This document shows, in pieces, positions 8,257-16,202 of a DNA stretch of 19,722 nucleotides (positions are counted from its first letter, which is position 1; every line of letters begins with the position of its first letter). Where the stretch lies: NCBI GenBank assembly GCA_039908535.1, contig JAMOAW010000045.1, positions 1 to 19,722 on the forward strand, in the 5' to 3' direction. Under the pieces are notes generated by a model. That model searched no databases, was not told the DNA's origin, and worked only from the letters and a program-made list of their open reading frames with translations. Source of the DNA: JAMOAW01 sp039908535. Lineage in GTDB: Bacteria; Pseudomonadota; Magnetococcia; Magnetococcales; JADFZT01. Made by a program: the position numbers and the translations under genes.

Positions 8257-9935
8257 ACATCGAAAACAGCTCTCCTCTTTCTATTATCCCCCTGGGTGGT
8301 CTTGGTGAAATCGGAATGAACCTCATGGTGTATGAGTATGAGGGGCACATTCTGGTGGTGGACTGTGGTCTGGCCTTTCCCACCCCTGAGACCCCTGGTA
8401 TAGATATCATTATCCCGGATACCCGCTATTTAATCGAACGCCGTGATCACGTTTTAGGCTTTATTTTGACCCATGGCCACGAAGACCATATTGGGGCCTT
8501 GCCCTACATTTGGCCAAATATTGAAGGCCCCGTCTATGGGACACCTATGACCTTGGGCCTTGTAGAGGCCAAACTGCGGGAACATGATTTGGAAAACAAG
8601 GTACCTCTACACGAGGTGCGCTATCGGACCCCTTTTGTTTTAGGTCCTTTTACCATCACTTTTATTCACGTCACCCATTCCATTGTTGATGCCGCTTGTT
8701 TAGCCATCACGACTCCTTTGGGAACCATTCTACACACGGGTGATTTTAAAATTGACCATACCCCGTTAGATCATCATCCCACCGATCTTTTCTCACTGAT
8801 TCAATATGGTGAAAAAGGGGTTTTGGCCTTACTTTCGGACTCGACCAATGTGACCAAGCCCGGTTCCACCCGCTCAGAGGCCGAAATTCATAGTGTTTTA
8901 GAAAAATTGTTTCCCAAGACCACCGGATTGCTGGTTGTTTCAACATTTTCATCAAATATTCAACGCATTGGACAAATTATTACCACCGCAGCTGCTTGTG
9001 GTCGTAAGGTTATTTTAAGTGGGCGTTCCATGCTTTTATATGTACAAGTTGCTCGTAGCCTTGGCTTTTTGACTCTACATCCAGATATACTGGTTGATAT
9101 TCGCGATTTTCATAAATATCCGCGCAGTTCCTTGCTTGTTCTGTGTACAGGCAGCCAGGGAGAAGAAAACTCCTCTTTGGCTCGTATCGCCATAGGAGAA
9201 CACAAAGAGGTACAAATTCAACCTGGCGACAAGGTGATTTTTTCTTCTAAATTTATTCCTGGCAACGAACGCACCATTTGGACGCTCATCAACAAACTTT
9301 TCAAACTTGGTGCTGAGGTAATCCATGAAAAAAATCTCAAGGAGATTCATGTTTCTGGTCATGCCCCACAAGAAGATCTTAAACTCATGTTGGCCTTGAT
9401 ACGGCCTAAATTTTTCATCCCATTGCATGGTGAAATACGCCATTTGCACCGTCATGCCGCTTTGGCAGAACGGATGGGTGTTTTGGCGCAAAACATTTTA
9501 GTTGCCGAAAACGGTCAGCGTATTTGTTTGGATGGTCATACTATAAAAATGATGGAACAAATTCCGAGTGGACGGGTTTTTGTCGATGGCAAAGGGGTGG
9601 GGGATGTAGGGGATATTGTTCTTCGCGACCGTCGCCACCTCTCTGAAGATGGACTGATTGTGGTAGTTTTAATTTTGGAAAAGGCGACTGGAAAAATATT
9701 GCAAAGGCCAGAATTACTCACCCGTGGGGTAGTCTATGAAGATGAAAACCAATTCCTCTTGGAGGAGGCCAAAGAAGCGGTCGAAAAGGCTTTGGAATCT
9801 GGTCCAAAGGCGATGGATTTTGGTGAAGAAGAAAATGCGGGTCCAAGAGAACTCTGTTTAAGGGCCTTGCGACGTTTTTTCAAAAAACGATTGGGTCGCC
9901 GCCCCGTTGTGGTGCCCCTGGTAATGGAGATGTAA
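8253..9935 (+). CDS. rnj: Ribonuclease J
   Basis: This 560-aa metallo-beta-lactamase/beta-CASP RNase combines 5'-to-3' exonuclease and endonuclease activity in mRNA decay and rRNA maturation. Its motifs are: LGGLGEIGMN near the start, the zinc site THGHEDH (His74, His76, Asp78, His79), His142 in HVTHS, Asp164 in HTGDF, LLSDSTN, the beta-CASP region and VSGHAPQED with PLHGE. A C-terminal domain of about 110 residues completes the usual length. The start is the TTG at 8253, within a TTGA overlap with the tatC stop; a GGAAG lies 8 bases upstream. The next gene begins 3 bases after the stop, so it is embedded in the tat-ftsK operon. Confidence 0.93.
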   Translation: MNIENSSPLSIIPLGGLGEIGMNLMVYEYEGHILVVDCGLAFPTPETPGIDIIIPDTRYLIERRDHVLGFILTHGHEDHIGALPYIWPNIEGPVYGTPMTLGLVEAKLREHDLENKVPLHEVRYRTPFVLGPFTITFIHVTHSIVDAACLAITTPLGTILHTGDFKIDHTPLDHHPTDLFSLIQYGEKGVLALLSDSTNVTKPGSTRSEAEIHSVLEKLFPKTTGLLVVSTFSSNIQRIGQIITTAAACGRKVILSGRSMLLYVQVARSLGFLTLHPDILVDIRDFHKYPRSSLLVLCTGSQGEENSSLARIAIGEHKEVQIQPGDKVIFSSKFIPGNERTIWTLINKLFKLGAEVIHEKNLKEIHVSGHAPQEDLKLMLALIRPKFFIPLHGEIRHLHRHAALAERMGVLAQNILVAENGQRICLDGHTIKMMEQIPSGRVFVDGKGVGDVGDIVLRDRRHLSEDGLIVVVLILEKATGKILQRPELLTRGVVYEDENQFLLEEAKEAVEKALESGPKAMDFGEEENAGPRELCLRALRRFFKKRLGRRPVVVPLVMEM

Positions 9936-9938
9936 TAA

Positions 9939-12900
9939 ATGGCCGAGCGTAAAAAAGCATCCTCGCAAAATCAACCCCAAGAGGCTCAACGGTGGACCGT
10001 TTTGCTGCGGGAAGGTATTGGAATTTTTATTTTGAGTCTCATGGCCTTTGTGGCCGTCAGTCTTTTTACTCACAATGTACGGGATCCCTCTTTCAATCAT
10101 ACCGGAACCGGTGAAGAGATCCAAAACATGGCGGGTATCGTTGGGTCTTATCTTTCTGATTTTTTGTTGCAACTTTTTGGTTTATCTAACGCTTGGATCT
10201 TGGTTCTATTCGCTTTGATGGGATACCATTTTTTTTGCAACCGCCCCTTATCTACATTTATAGATCAAATTGTTGCGATCCCTATGCTTTTAGTGGTCAG
10301 CACAATTTTATCTGTTTTTTTTATGGTCCCTGGCGACACCTCTTCTCTGCCTGCCGGACCAGGTGGTCTTCTTGGTTTTATGGGTGCCAAAGCCATGTAT
10401 CGCACCTTTGGCACCTTAGGTGGGTTGTTATTGCTTGTTCCTCTGGGAGTGATCTCCCTGATGATTCTGACCCGTTTTTCAATTTTAAATTTAATGAACG
10501 GATTTCGAAATATTTCCAAAGGGATCTTTGGTATTTTTGGAATGGTTTTACTGTTAGAGAAACCTACCAAAAAAATTTTTTCCTCTCTGAGCCGTTCAGA
10601 TGGAGACCAAACCTCTGCATCATATCGCACCACGTCGGATGAGCGTCTGGAACCCGATACACAAACTTTCACGCCGTCATTTATTTCACCTGAAGAGCGA
10701 CCTACCTTTCCAAAAAAGCAGATCAAAACGACATCTACACCTGATCCAATCAAGCTTGCAGAGGTTCCTCCTCTGCCGATTCCGCCTCGTGAAGATGAAC
10801 TTATTATTCCGGTCGATCCCATCACCACCGATAAATCGCATCGTTTAGAACCCTCTATCGACTCTCAGCCCCAAATGGATTCACCAACCGATTTTGCCAT
10901 AGATCCTGATGAATATTCGTCCCAACACCCGTTGGACAATCCGAAGATGGACGATCATGATCCAGACGATACGCTCCCTTTTCCTATTAAAATATTTCCT
11001 GGTTCTGGCCAACCTTCCAACCATTTTGATGAAGCGAGCGAACAAACGAAGGTTCCTTCTCACCCACGTAAAACGGGGATTCCCTCGGTCTCAGTGCCAG
11101 AATCTCCTGTCGAGCAAAAGCTAGGTATATTAACTCCGAAGGCCTCTCAAGAGCCTCTTCTTGAAAAGCCAGAGGAAGAGGAAAAACCAGAAGAACCTTT
11201 TGTTTTAGAAAACAATATCATCAATCTAAGCTCTAACGTAGATTCTCTCAAAAAAGAGCCAAAGGAGATCATTATTTCCATTGAGCCTACGATCTCCTCC
11301 CCTCGATCCCAGCCGCAACAGCCGATTATGATATCCCATATTTCCTCTACAGAATTTATTTTACCGGAGAAGCCGATCTCCATTGCCATTCATAGGGAAG
11401 ATGAAAAAAATTTAGAATTCACTCTCCCAGAGAAAAAAATTCAACCCACATTTTCGACACCGGGGCCGACATTTACCCGCATCGAACCAAATCTTCAACT
11501 CCAACAACCCCAAGAGCCCGCTTTTTTTTTAAAGCCAACCGAAGAAACGCCTAAACCTTTGCCAGTTGAAGAACCCATTTCTCCCACGGTTTTTCAACCA
11601 ACGTTTGTTCTTCCTAAAGTGATCGGGTCATCTGGGCACACCCCCTCCGGAAAAATACCGACTATTAAACCGATCATTCTTGGACCATTAAAAGATACTC
11701 CTCTCACCACGGATGAGGGTTTGCCTTCTGCGACCAAACCGACATTTGAAAATTTAAATCGTGAAGGTGATGAAACTATTTTGCCTCCTCTTTCTCTTTT
11801 AGAGAGTCGCCCTTTGAATGAGCAGGTGGCCGAAGGTCCAAGTATGGAACAGATGGCTATCAAGGCCCGCATTTTAGAGAATAAGTTGGCGGATTTTAAA
11901 ATCAAAGGGCAAATTATTGATATTCAACCTGGTCCCGTCGTCACAACCTATGAGTTGGACCCTGCTCCTGGCGTAAGGGCCTCCAAAGTGATCGGACTGG
12001 CCGATGACTTAGCCCGCAACATTTCAGCGGTTTCGGTGCGCGTGGTAGGAAACATACCGGGTAAAAACGTTATTGGCATTGAAATTCCAAATGAGTTCCG
12101 CCAGACTGTCTATTTGCGTGAAATTTTGGAATCCAACGCTTTTCGGCACACCAAAAGCCATTTAGCCGTGGCCTTGGGATCAGACATTACTGGGAATCCT
12201 GTGGTAGGTAATTTGGCCAAGATGCCACATTTACTTGTTGCCGGCACGACGGGATCGGGTAAATCGGTGGCGGTGAACGCCATGGTCTGCTCGATTCTTT
12301 TTAATGCAACGCCTGCTCAAGTACGTTTTTTAATGGTTGATCCAAAAATGTTGGAGTTATCCATCTATGAAGGGATTCCCCACCTGCTCTCTCCTGTGGT
12401 TACCGATGTCAAAAAGGCCGCCAATATGCTCAAATGGGCCGTTTCAGAGATGGAAGATCGGTATCGTTTGATGTCTGAGTTGGGCGTGCGGAATCTGGAA
12501 GGATACAATCAGCGTATTTTAGAGTGCATTAAAAATGGGGAACAACCCAGCAGACGGGTTCGAGTTGGATTTGATCCCGAGACCGGACACCCTGTGGAAG
12601 AGGATGAGCCGATTCCCTTGGAGCAAAAACCGTTGGTGGTGATTATTATTGACGAGTTAGCCGATTTAATGATTCAAGTTGGCAAAGATGTTGAACCAGC
12701 CATTGCCCGCTTGGCGCAAATGGCGCGGGCGGCGGGTTTACATTTAATCATTGCCACGCAAAGACCTTCTGTGGATGTGATTACTGGTTTAATCAAGGCC
12801 AATTTTCCCACTCGAATCGCTTTTAAGGTATTTTCAAAAATCGATTCTCGCACCATTTTAGATGCCATGGGGGCCGATCAATTATTGGGCATGGGGGATG

Positions 12901-13298
12901 GCTTATATTTACCTCCTGGGACCTCTCTTTTACAAAGAATTCATGCCCCTTTTGTTTCGGACCAAGAGGTACATCGATTGGTCCGCTACTTAAAGAGCAC
13001 TGGAACACCGGATTATGACAGCCTCATTCTTGAAGAACAGAGCAGTAGTATTGAAGAAGGGGGTATAGATGGTTTTGCGGCTTCTGGGGGTTCTTCGGAA
13101 TATGATGAACTATACGACAAGGCTGCTGCGGTAGTTATTCGCGCTCGCAAGGTCAGTACCAGCATGATTCAGCGTCATTTTAAAATTGGCTATAACCGGG
13201 CGGCTACGATTGTCGAAAAGATGGAAAAAGATGGATTGATTTCGCAGCCCAGTCACACAGGCAAACGCGAAGTATTGGCTCCCAGTCGTGAAGGATGA
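9939..13298 (+). CDS. ftsK: DNA translocase FtsK
   Basis: This 1119-aa septal DNA pump clears and aligns chromosome termini during division and activates XerCD at dif. Residues 20-205 hold four to five membrane helices. A linker of about 430 residues rich in Pro, Glu, Thr and Ser follows, of low complexity and unlikely to fold. The motor begins near 635 (alpha domain with IDIQPGPVVTTYELDPAPG). Walker A is GTTGSGKS at 769-776 and Walker B is IIIDELAD with Asp905/Glu906. The DNA-reading gamma winged helix spans about 1053-1115 (KVSTSMIQRHFKIGYNRAA). Its ATG follows the tandem stops TAATAA of rnj, with GGAG upstream. The 3' end is partly duplicated beyond the gene at 13609-13638. Confidence 0.95.
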   Translation: MAERKKASSQNQPQEAQRWTVLLREGIGIFILSLMAFVAVSLFTHNVRDPSFNHTGTGEEIQNMAGIVGSYLSDFLLQLFGLSNAWILVLFALMGYHFFCNRPLSTFIDQIVAIPMLLVVSTILSVFFMVPGDTSSLPAGPGGLLGFMGAKAMYRTFGTLGGLLLLVPLGVISLMILTRFSILNLMNGFRNISKGIFGIFGMVLLLEKPTKKIFSSLSRSDGDQTSASYRTTSDERLEPDTQTFTPSFISPEERPTFPKKQIKTTSTPDPIKLAEVPPLPIPPREDELIIPVDPITTDKSHRLEPSIDSQPQMDSPTDFAIDPDEYSSQHPLDNPKMDDHDPDDTLPFPIKIFPGSGQPSNHFDEASEQTKVPSHPRKTGIPSVSVPESPVEQKLGILTPKASQEPLLEKPEEEEKPEEPFVLENNIINLSSNVDSLKKEPKEIIISIEPTISSPRSQPQQPIMISHISSTEFILPEKPISIAIHREDEKNLEFTLPEKKIQPTFSTPGPTFTRIEPNLQLQQPQEPAFFLKPTEETPKPLPVEEPISPTVFQPTFVLPKVIGSSGHTPSGKIPTIKPIILGPLKDTPLTTDEGLPSATKPTFENLNREGDETILPPLSLLESRPLNEQVAEGPSMEQMAIKARILENKLADFKIKGQIIDIQPGPVVTTYELDPAPGVRASKVIGLADDLARNISAVSVRVVGNIPGKNVIGIEIPNEFRQTVYLREILESNAFRHTKSHLAVALGSDITGNPVVGNLAKMPHLLVAGTTGSGKSVAVNAMVCSILFNATPAQVRFLMVDPKMLELSIYEGIPHLLSPVVTDVKKAANMLKWAVSEMEDRYRLMSELGVRNLEGYNQRILECIKNGEQPSRRVRVGFDPETGHPVEEDEPIPLEQKPLVVIIIDELADLMIQVGKDVEPAIARLAQMARAAGLHLIIATQRPSVDVITGLIKANFPTRIAFKVFSKIDSRTILDAMGADQLLGMGDGLYLPPGTSLLQRIHAPFVSDQEVHRLVRYLKSTGTPDYDSLILEEQSSSIEEGGIDGFAASGGSSEYDELYDKAAAVVIRARKVSTSMIQRHFKIGYNRAATIVEKMEKDGLISQPSHTGKREVLAPSREG

Positions 13299-13299
13299 T
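13270..13299 (+). repeat. Direct repeat, left copy (ftsK 3' end)
   Basis: The last bases of ftsK, including its stop, read aagtattggctcccagtcgt and onward. A near-copy (about 26 of 30 positions with one gap on each side) lies at 13609-13638. The two copies bracket both hairpin repeats B and C. This is either a duplication made when the repeat block arose or a trace of an earlier downstream end of ftsK. Confidence 0.6.
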
Positions 13300-13317
13300 A
13301 GTCACGGAAGAATATAT

Positions 13318-13427
13318 AAATCAAGACCTTGGGCTCCCAAAGGTCTTAAAAAAAAGAGGGGGTCTGGGGGATTCATCCCCCAGGGTTTGGCCTTTGATTT
13401 TTCTTTTGCCCGCAGGGCATTATGTTC
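13318..13427. repeat. Dispersed hairpin repeat, copy B
   Basis: In order: an aagacctt-type hairpin (13323-13347, one bulge), an A-run, GAGGGGGT, the palindrome ctgggggattcatcccccag at 13364-13383, ggtttggcctttgattttt, and the small hairpin gcccgcagggc at 13408-13418, ending in tatgttc. It is nearly identical to copy C outside the first hairpin, and shares the central part with copy A at 4753. Confidence 0.85.
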
Positions 13428-13444
13428 ATGTATTGAAAAAACAA

Positions 13445-13566
13445 AAATCAAGACCTTGGGGGGCGGAGAACCGCCCCCCAAGGTCTTAAAAAAAAAGAGG
13501 GGGTCTGGGGGATTCATCCCCCAGGGTTTGGCCTTTGATTTTTATTGCCCGCAGGGCATTATGTTC
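13445..13566. repeat. Dispersed hairpin repeat, copy C
   Basis: Same modular order as copy B, 18 bases further on. The first hairpin is here a perfect 17-base stem with a 4-base loop (13450-13487). The palindrome ctgggggattcatcccccag lies at 13505-13524 and gcccgcagggc at 13547-13557. The first hairpin has gained G/C pairs symmetrically relative to copy B, so its two arms changed together. Confidence 0.85.
13450..13487 (-). terminator. Probable rho-independent terminator of the Cmr operon
   Basis: A perfect 17-base stem (aagaccttggggggcgg and its complement) with a 4-base loop. Read on the minus strand it is followed by gatttttgtttttt, a good U-run, so it should stop transcripts arriving from the membrane-protein gene about 260 bases upstream. 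On the plus strand it is followed by A-runs, so it is not an evident terminator for ftsK. Confidence 0.55.
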
Positions 13567-13608
13567 TTGAGATCAACAGGATATTTTTTAGACACACAAG
13601 AAAATACA

Positions 13609-13638
13609 AAGTCTTGCTCCCCAGTCGCGAAGGATAAT
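13609..13638 (+). repeat. Direct repeat, right copy (ftsK-tail remnant)
   Basis: This 30-base stretch (aagtcttgctccccagtcgc and onward) matches the ftsK 3' end at 13270-13299 with a few substitutions and compensating one-base gaps. It is untranslated here. Confidence 0.6.
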
Positions 13639-13749
13639 CCTAAATCCGGCAGAAACTGACCAACCTATTGCAGACAATTTGACCAAAAGACAACCACTCC
13701 ACATCTTTTTGACACTCCTTAAGAAACATACTGGGACGAGTCAACCAAT

Positions 13750-14619
13750 TCATGTTTTAGATATAATATCTTGATATATAAGGCTTTCCATAATCCTTGC
13801 GTGCAAGGTAATTGGAGAATTGGCAAAATTAATTTTTAATATGTTGGGACCCGTAATTGATTGCCTGTTGATTTTTGGGAAATATTGCAAAAATATCTTC
13901 TTATCAGAACTACTTAAATATTTTTCAATTGACGCAATTTTTACCGCATGATCAAATACGATCAATTCACCTTGATTTTCTTCTAACTTATATTCATCTG
14001 CGACTTCAACTTGAACTTTTTCAAACTTTAAATCACGTAATATTTTTTCCGTATCATCGCATTCTTCCTTATTATCTACAAGTAAAATAATGGGTCGTTT
14101 TTTTAGCTCATGTTCAAATTCCCTATGATAAATCAAATCTTTTACTGTATCTATTTTACATTGAATAGTTTCAGATACTTCTTTCATTATTCGTTCTTCG
14201 GATAAAGATTTAACTTTATCGGCAGCCTCTGATATTTTATAAACAAGAGAAGAATATCCTGCTGCTCCCGTAAGGCCGAAAAATGCTATAAATAAAAGAT
14301 ACATTTCTAATTTGGCACCTAAAAGAGAATTTTCAACTTCTTTATCAAATCCCTTTTTCTTGATTTCGATTTCTGCAGTCCGATATTTTGCCAAATCTTC
14401 AACTTGTTGAGTGATATTCTTCTTGCACCCATCACTAAGACGGCAGGCATCCGCCAACTGATTTTCCAACGCCGCAATCCGTCCCACCAGGGCATTATAG
14501 TCTCTGTCTGGAACCTGCATCGGAGGTATAGGTTCCGCCAATGCAACGTACAATGGGAAAAGAAGACCAAACATAGAAATCAAGGCCAATAGCCCATACT
14601 TTGCAAAAATTTTATACAT
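13750..14619 (-). CDS. Cmr-linked membrane protein with coiled coil and receiver-like C-terminal domain
   Basis: This 289-aa protein was not recognised. Residues 9-28 are a hydrophobic signal ending in ALA before Glu29, an apparent signal peptidase site (or an uncleaved anchor). Residues 40-100 form a heptad-like coiled coil (RIAALENQLADACR) with two cysteines (59, 65), predicted periplasmic. Residues 105-127 are a transmembrane helix, then a second helical stretch to about 172. The cytosolic C-terminal domain starts with a beta strand and acidic loop (RPIILLVDNKEE, 175-186) and continues as alternating strands and helices (LIVFDHAV, KIFLQYFP), like a Rossmann or receiver fold. The ATG at 14617-14619 is preceded by AGAGGA; an in-frame start 12 codons earlier is rejected. 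It is the last gene of the cmr operon, so a role as a CRISPR-triggered membrane effector or sensor is inferred. No CARF motif is evident. Confidence 0.7.
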   Translation of the reverse strand: MYKIFAKYGLLALISMFGLLFPLYVALAEPIPPMQVPDRDYNALVGRIAALENQLADACRLSDGCKKNITQQVEDLAKYRTAEIEIKKKGFDKEVENSLLGAKLEMYLLFIAFFGLTGAAGYSSLVYKISEAADKVKSLSEERIMKEVSETIQCKIDTVKDLIYHREFEHELKKRPIILLVDNKEECDDTEKILRDLKFEKVQVEVADEYKLEENQGELIVFDHAVKIASIEKYLSSSDKKIFLQYFPKINRQSITGPNILKINFANSPITLHARIMESLIYQDIISKT

Positions 14620-14629
14620 ATCAATCCTC

Positions 14630-14830
14630 TCATGTTTCAATGGTATTGGGTCCAATGGTAGAGAGCATGGCTACCAACTCTCTTTTCAGCTTATCTGAAT
14701 GGATGATTTTTTTAACTTGGCTGACGGCATATGAACGCATATCTGGTGGAAAGTTTTGCACCCGTTCCAGCCAATGTATCCTGAAAGCACTCAATTTTTG
14801 TCTGTCTGAAAACTCTTCGATACCTTTCAA
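14630..14830 (-). CDS. Small helical protein coupled to cmr6 (66 aa, unknown)
   Basis: This small, basic product is predicted all-helical, with two likely helices (DRQKLSAFRIHWLERVQ and MRSYAVSQVKKIIHSDKLKRELVAML) joined by NFPPD. The TTG start overlaps the cmr6 stop in a TTGA junction, with a GAGAG 5 bases upstream. The stop is 10 bases before the membrane-protein start, exactly where a gene would fit in a packed operon. No membrane helix, cysteine cluster or nuclease motif is visible. I do not recognise the family. It could be a linker or regulator between the Cmr complex and the membrane protein, or an extra small subunit. Confidence 0.6.
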   Translation of the reverse strand: MKGIEEFSDRQKLSAFRIHWLERVQNFPPDMRSYAVSQVKKIIHSDKLKRELVAMLSTIGPNTIET

Positions 14831-15792
14831 CCAACTCTCAAAAACTCAACCATAGCGGCATCTTGTCGCATGGCCAACAAGACGGGATCAATCTCGACAT
14901 GCCATCCGTCTGGTTTGGCAAGACCATAGCCTGCAGCACTTTTACCGCCAACCCCCCATTCTTGCAAAGCCTCCTTTAAATGATCCATAGCGAATTTTGT
15001 CCAAACGGGTGGGCCTGACAGGGCAATCAGGAATTGTGTACCGGGCCGCACGCTTATAAAACCCACAGGATTTGGATCATCATAATCATTCGGGAGGGAT
15101 TTGCCCTCATTTTTGTAATATTGAAATTGGTGAACAGTCAAAACATCCTGAGCAAAAGGAGTGTTATTTTTTACTAAACCGGGAATATAGAGGGCATCAT
15201 GAAAGATAACACAGCCTTGGGTGGCACCAGATTCCTCAGGAAAATCATGGTCATGCTCGGCCTCTGGTGCGCCAAATAAGGCGCGATAAATGGCTCCTGG
15301 ACCGTACAAAATTTTATTTTCTGCCCAGGTCACCCCTTGAAGCAGGGCACGCTGTTTGATGTCATCGGTCAAAGTTGGATCAACCGGATTGATGGGGTTC
15401 GTTGGATTGGGCAGCAATCCATAAGTGGCTTCCAGGTAATGGGACAGCAAACCCTTCAGGGCGGAACCGGGGATGACGGGCACCCCCCAGGTGTGATGCA
15501 CGGTCAACCCGACTTCGGTCGCCGATGGATTGCCATGTCCCACCAATAAGCGGGAAGACAAAGTCATTCTTTCTGCCCGTGAACCATCTTGACAAAGGGC
15601 GTCAAACCAACGTTTGTAACAACCTACCTGATAATCGGGTGAGATCTTTATTTCGGTCAACCGTTGCAGCCAGTCATCCCTTTTTTCAACCGGTACCTTA
15701 CCGGTATCATCTCGAATGGCCCAGACATCGTAAGCCAGTCCGATATGGTCTGGGGAGTGCTGACTGACCAATTCTTTCCAACATGTCCGCAT
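14827..15792 (-). CDS. cmr6: Type III-B CRISPR RAMP protein Cmr6
   Basis: This 321-aa RAMP (ferredoxin-like fold) caps the Cmr effector filament near the 3' end of the crRNA. Landmarks are the stretch GNPSATEVGLTVHHTWGVPV then IPGSALKGLLSHYLE (87-121), a long insertion around 125-215, VGFISVRPGTQFLIALSGPP, and the C-terminal glycine-rich loop GVGGKSAAGYG (280-290), where RAMP proteins contact RNA. The ATG at 15792 follows AGGGAAG. It lies 21 bases after cmr5 and overlaps the following 66-aa gene by four bases. Length is within the usual Cmr6 range. Confidence 0.92.
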   Translation of the reverse strand: MRTCWKELVSQHSPDHIGLAYDVWAIRDDTGKVPVEKRDDWLQRLTEIKISPDYQVGCYKRWFDALCQDGSRAERMTLSSRLLVGHGNPSATEVGLTVHHTWGVPVIPGSALKGLLSHYLEATYGLLPNPTNPINPVDPTLTDDIKQRALLQGVTWAENKILYGPGAIYRALFGAPEAEHDHDFPEESGATQGCVIFHDALYIPGLVKNNTPFAQDVLTVHQFQYYKNEGKSLPNDYDDPNPVGFISVRPGTQFLIALSGPPVWTKFAMDHLKEALQEWGVGGKSAAGYGLAKPDGWHVEIDPVLLAMRQDAAMVEFLRVG

Positions 15793-15813
15793 GGTTTCTT
15801 CCCTAACAAATTG

Positions 15814-16197
15814 TTAAATGGGGTGTGCCTGTACTGCCCGCCGGAACCAGATCATCCATTTTAACAGCTCACGCGTGGCCAGCATATATTTTGTAAGCTC
15901 TAATTCGCTCACCTGCTTGGTCAATGACTCTGTGCTGTCTGTGATGCCAGCAATGTTTGCACGTTTCAAATGATCAATCAAAAGCGTATTGGCATCACGG
16001 TCGCTTCCCCGTTCTAAAAAAGCCATGGCAGCGGCTAAGCCACAGCGTTTTATGTTGGTAGCCAAGCTATTGACCGCAATTTTGTATTCTTTAAGTTGAT
16101 CCTTGCCAACCCCTTGAACACAGTCATAGGCATGAGCCGCCCGTTTCTGGTCATTGGTAAGCAATGATGCGGGCTGAGATATGGGTTCAGGTGACAT
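15814..16197 (-). CDS. cmr5: Type III-B CRISPR small subunit Cmr5
   Basis: This 127-aa all-helical protein is the small (Cas11-type) subunit that stacks along the Cmr4 backbone and helps bind target RNA. The N-terminal LTNDQKRAAHAYDCV, central YKIAVNSLATNIKRCGLAAAMAFL and C-terminal YMLATRELLKWMIWFRRAV match the family. The ATG at 16195-16197 (MSPEPIS) is chosen because AGGAG lies 8 bases upstream; an in-frame start 14 codons earlier inside cmr4 is unlikely. It begins 5 bases after the cmr4 stop. Confidence 0.92.
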   Translation of the reverse strand: MSPEPISQPASLLTNDQKRAAHAYDCVQGVGKDQLKEYKIAVNSLATNIKRCGLAAAMAFLERGSDRDANTLLIDHLKRANIAGITDSTESLTKQVSELELTKYMLATRELLKWMIWFRRAVQAHPI

Positions 16198-16202
16198 GAG
16201 AA

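Larger units (their letters stand above)
13299..13749. other. Intergenic repeat block between convergent ftsK and the Cmr operon
   Basis: About 450 bases between the ftsK stop and the stop of the minus-strand membrane-protein gene. It contains tandem hairpin repeats B and C, the right copy of the ftsK-tail duplication and about 110 bases of unremarkable sequence. An open frame runs through both repeats (13288-13659, repeating the phrase RGSGGFIPQGLAFDF), but it starts inside ftsK and reflects the repeat, not a gene. Transcription from both sides probably ends here. Confidence 0.7.

Noticed and set aside
13450..13566. Tandem repeats B and C considered as a CRISPR array
   Set aside because: Only two units of over 100 bases, separated by 18 bases, with internal hairpins and a third copy elsewhere; no regular spacer pattern.
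13288..13659. 123-codon open frame through the hairpin repeats, with the phrase RGSGGFIPQGLAFDF twice
   Set aside because: It starts inside ftsK without a Shine-Dalgarno, and its repeated peptide is only a translation of the tandem DNA repeat, with the perfect hairpin in the middle.
13750..14619. Calling the membrane protein Cam1 or another CARF effector
   Set aside because: The topology is similar, but no CARF-type motif is visible in the C-terminal domain, so the name would be unsupported.
14601..14855. 84-codon plus-strand frame opposite the 66-aa gene
   Set aside because: It overlaps the coupled minus-strand gene and its neighbours, lacks a Shine-Dalgarno and would sit alone against a packed operon.
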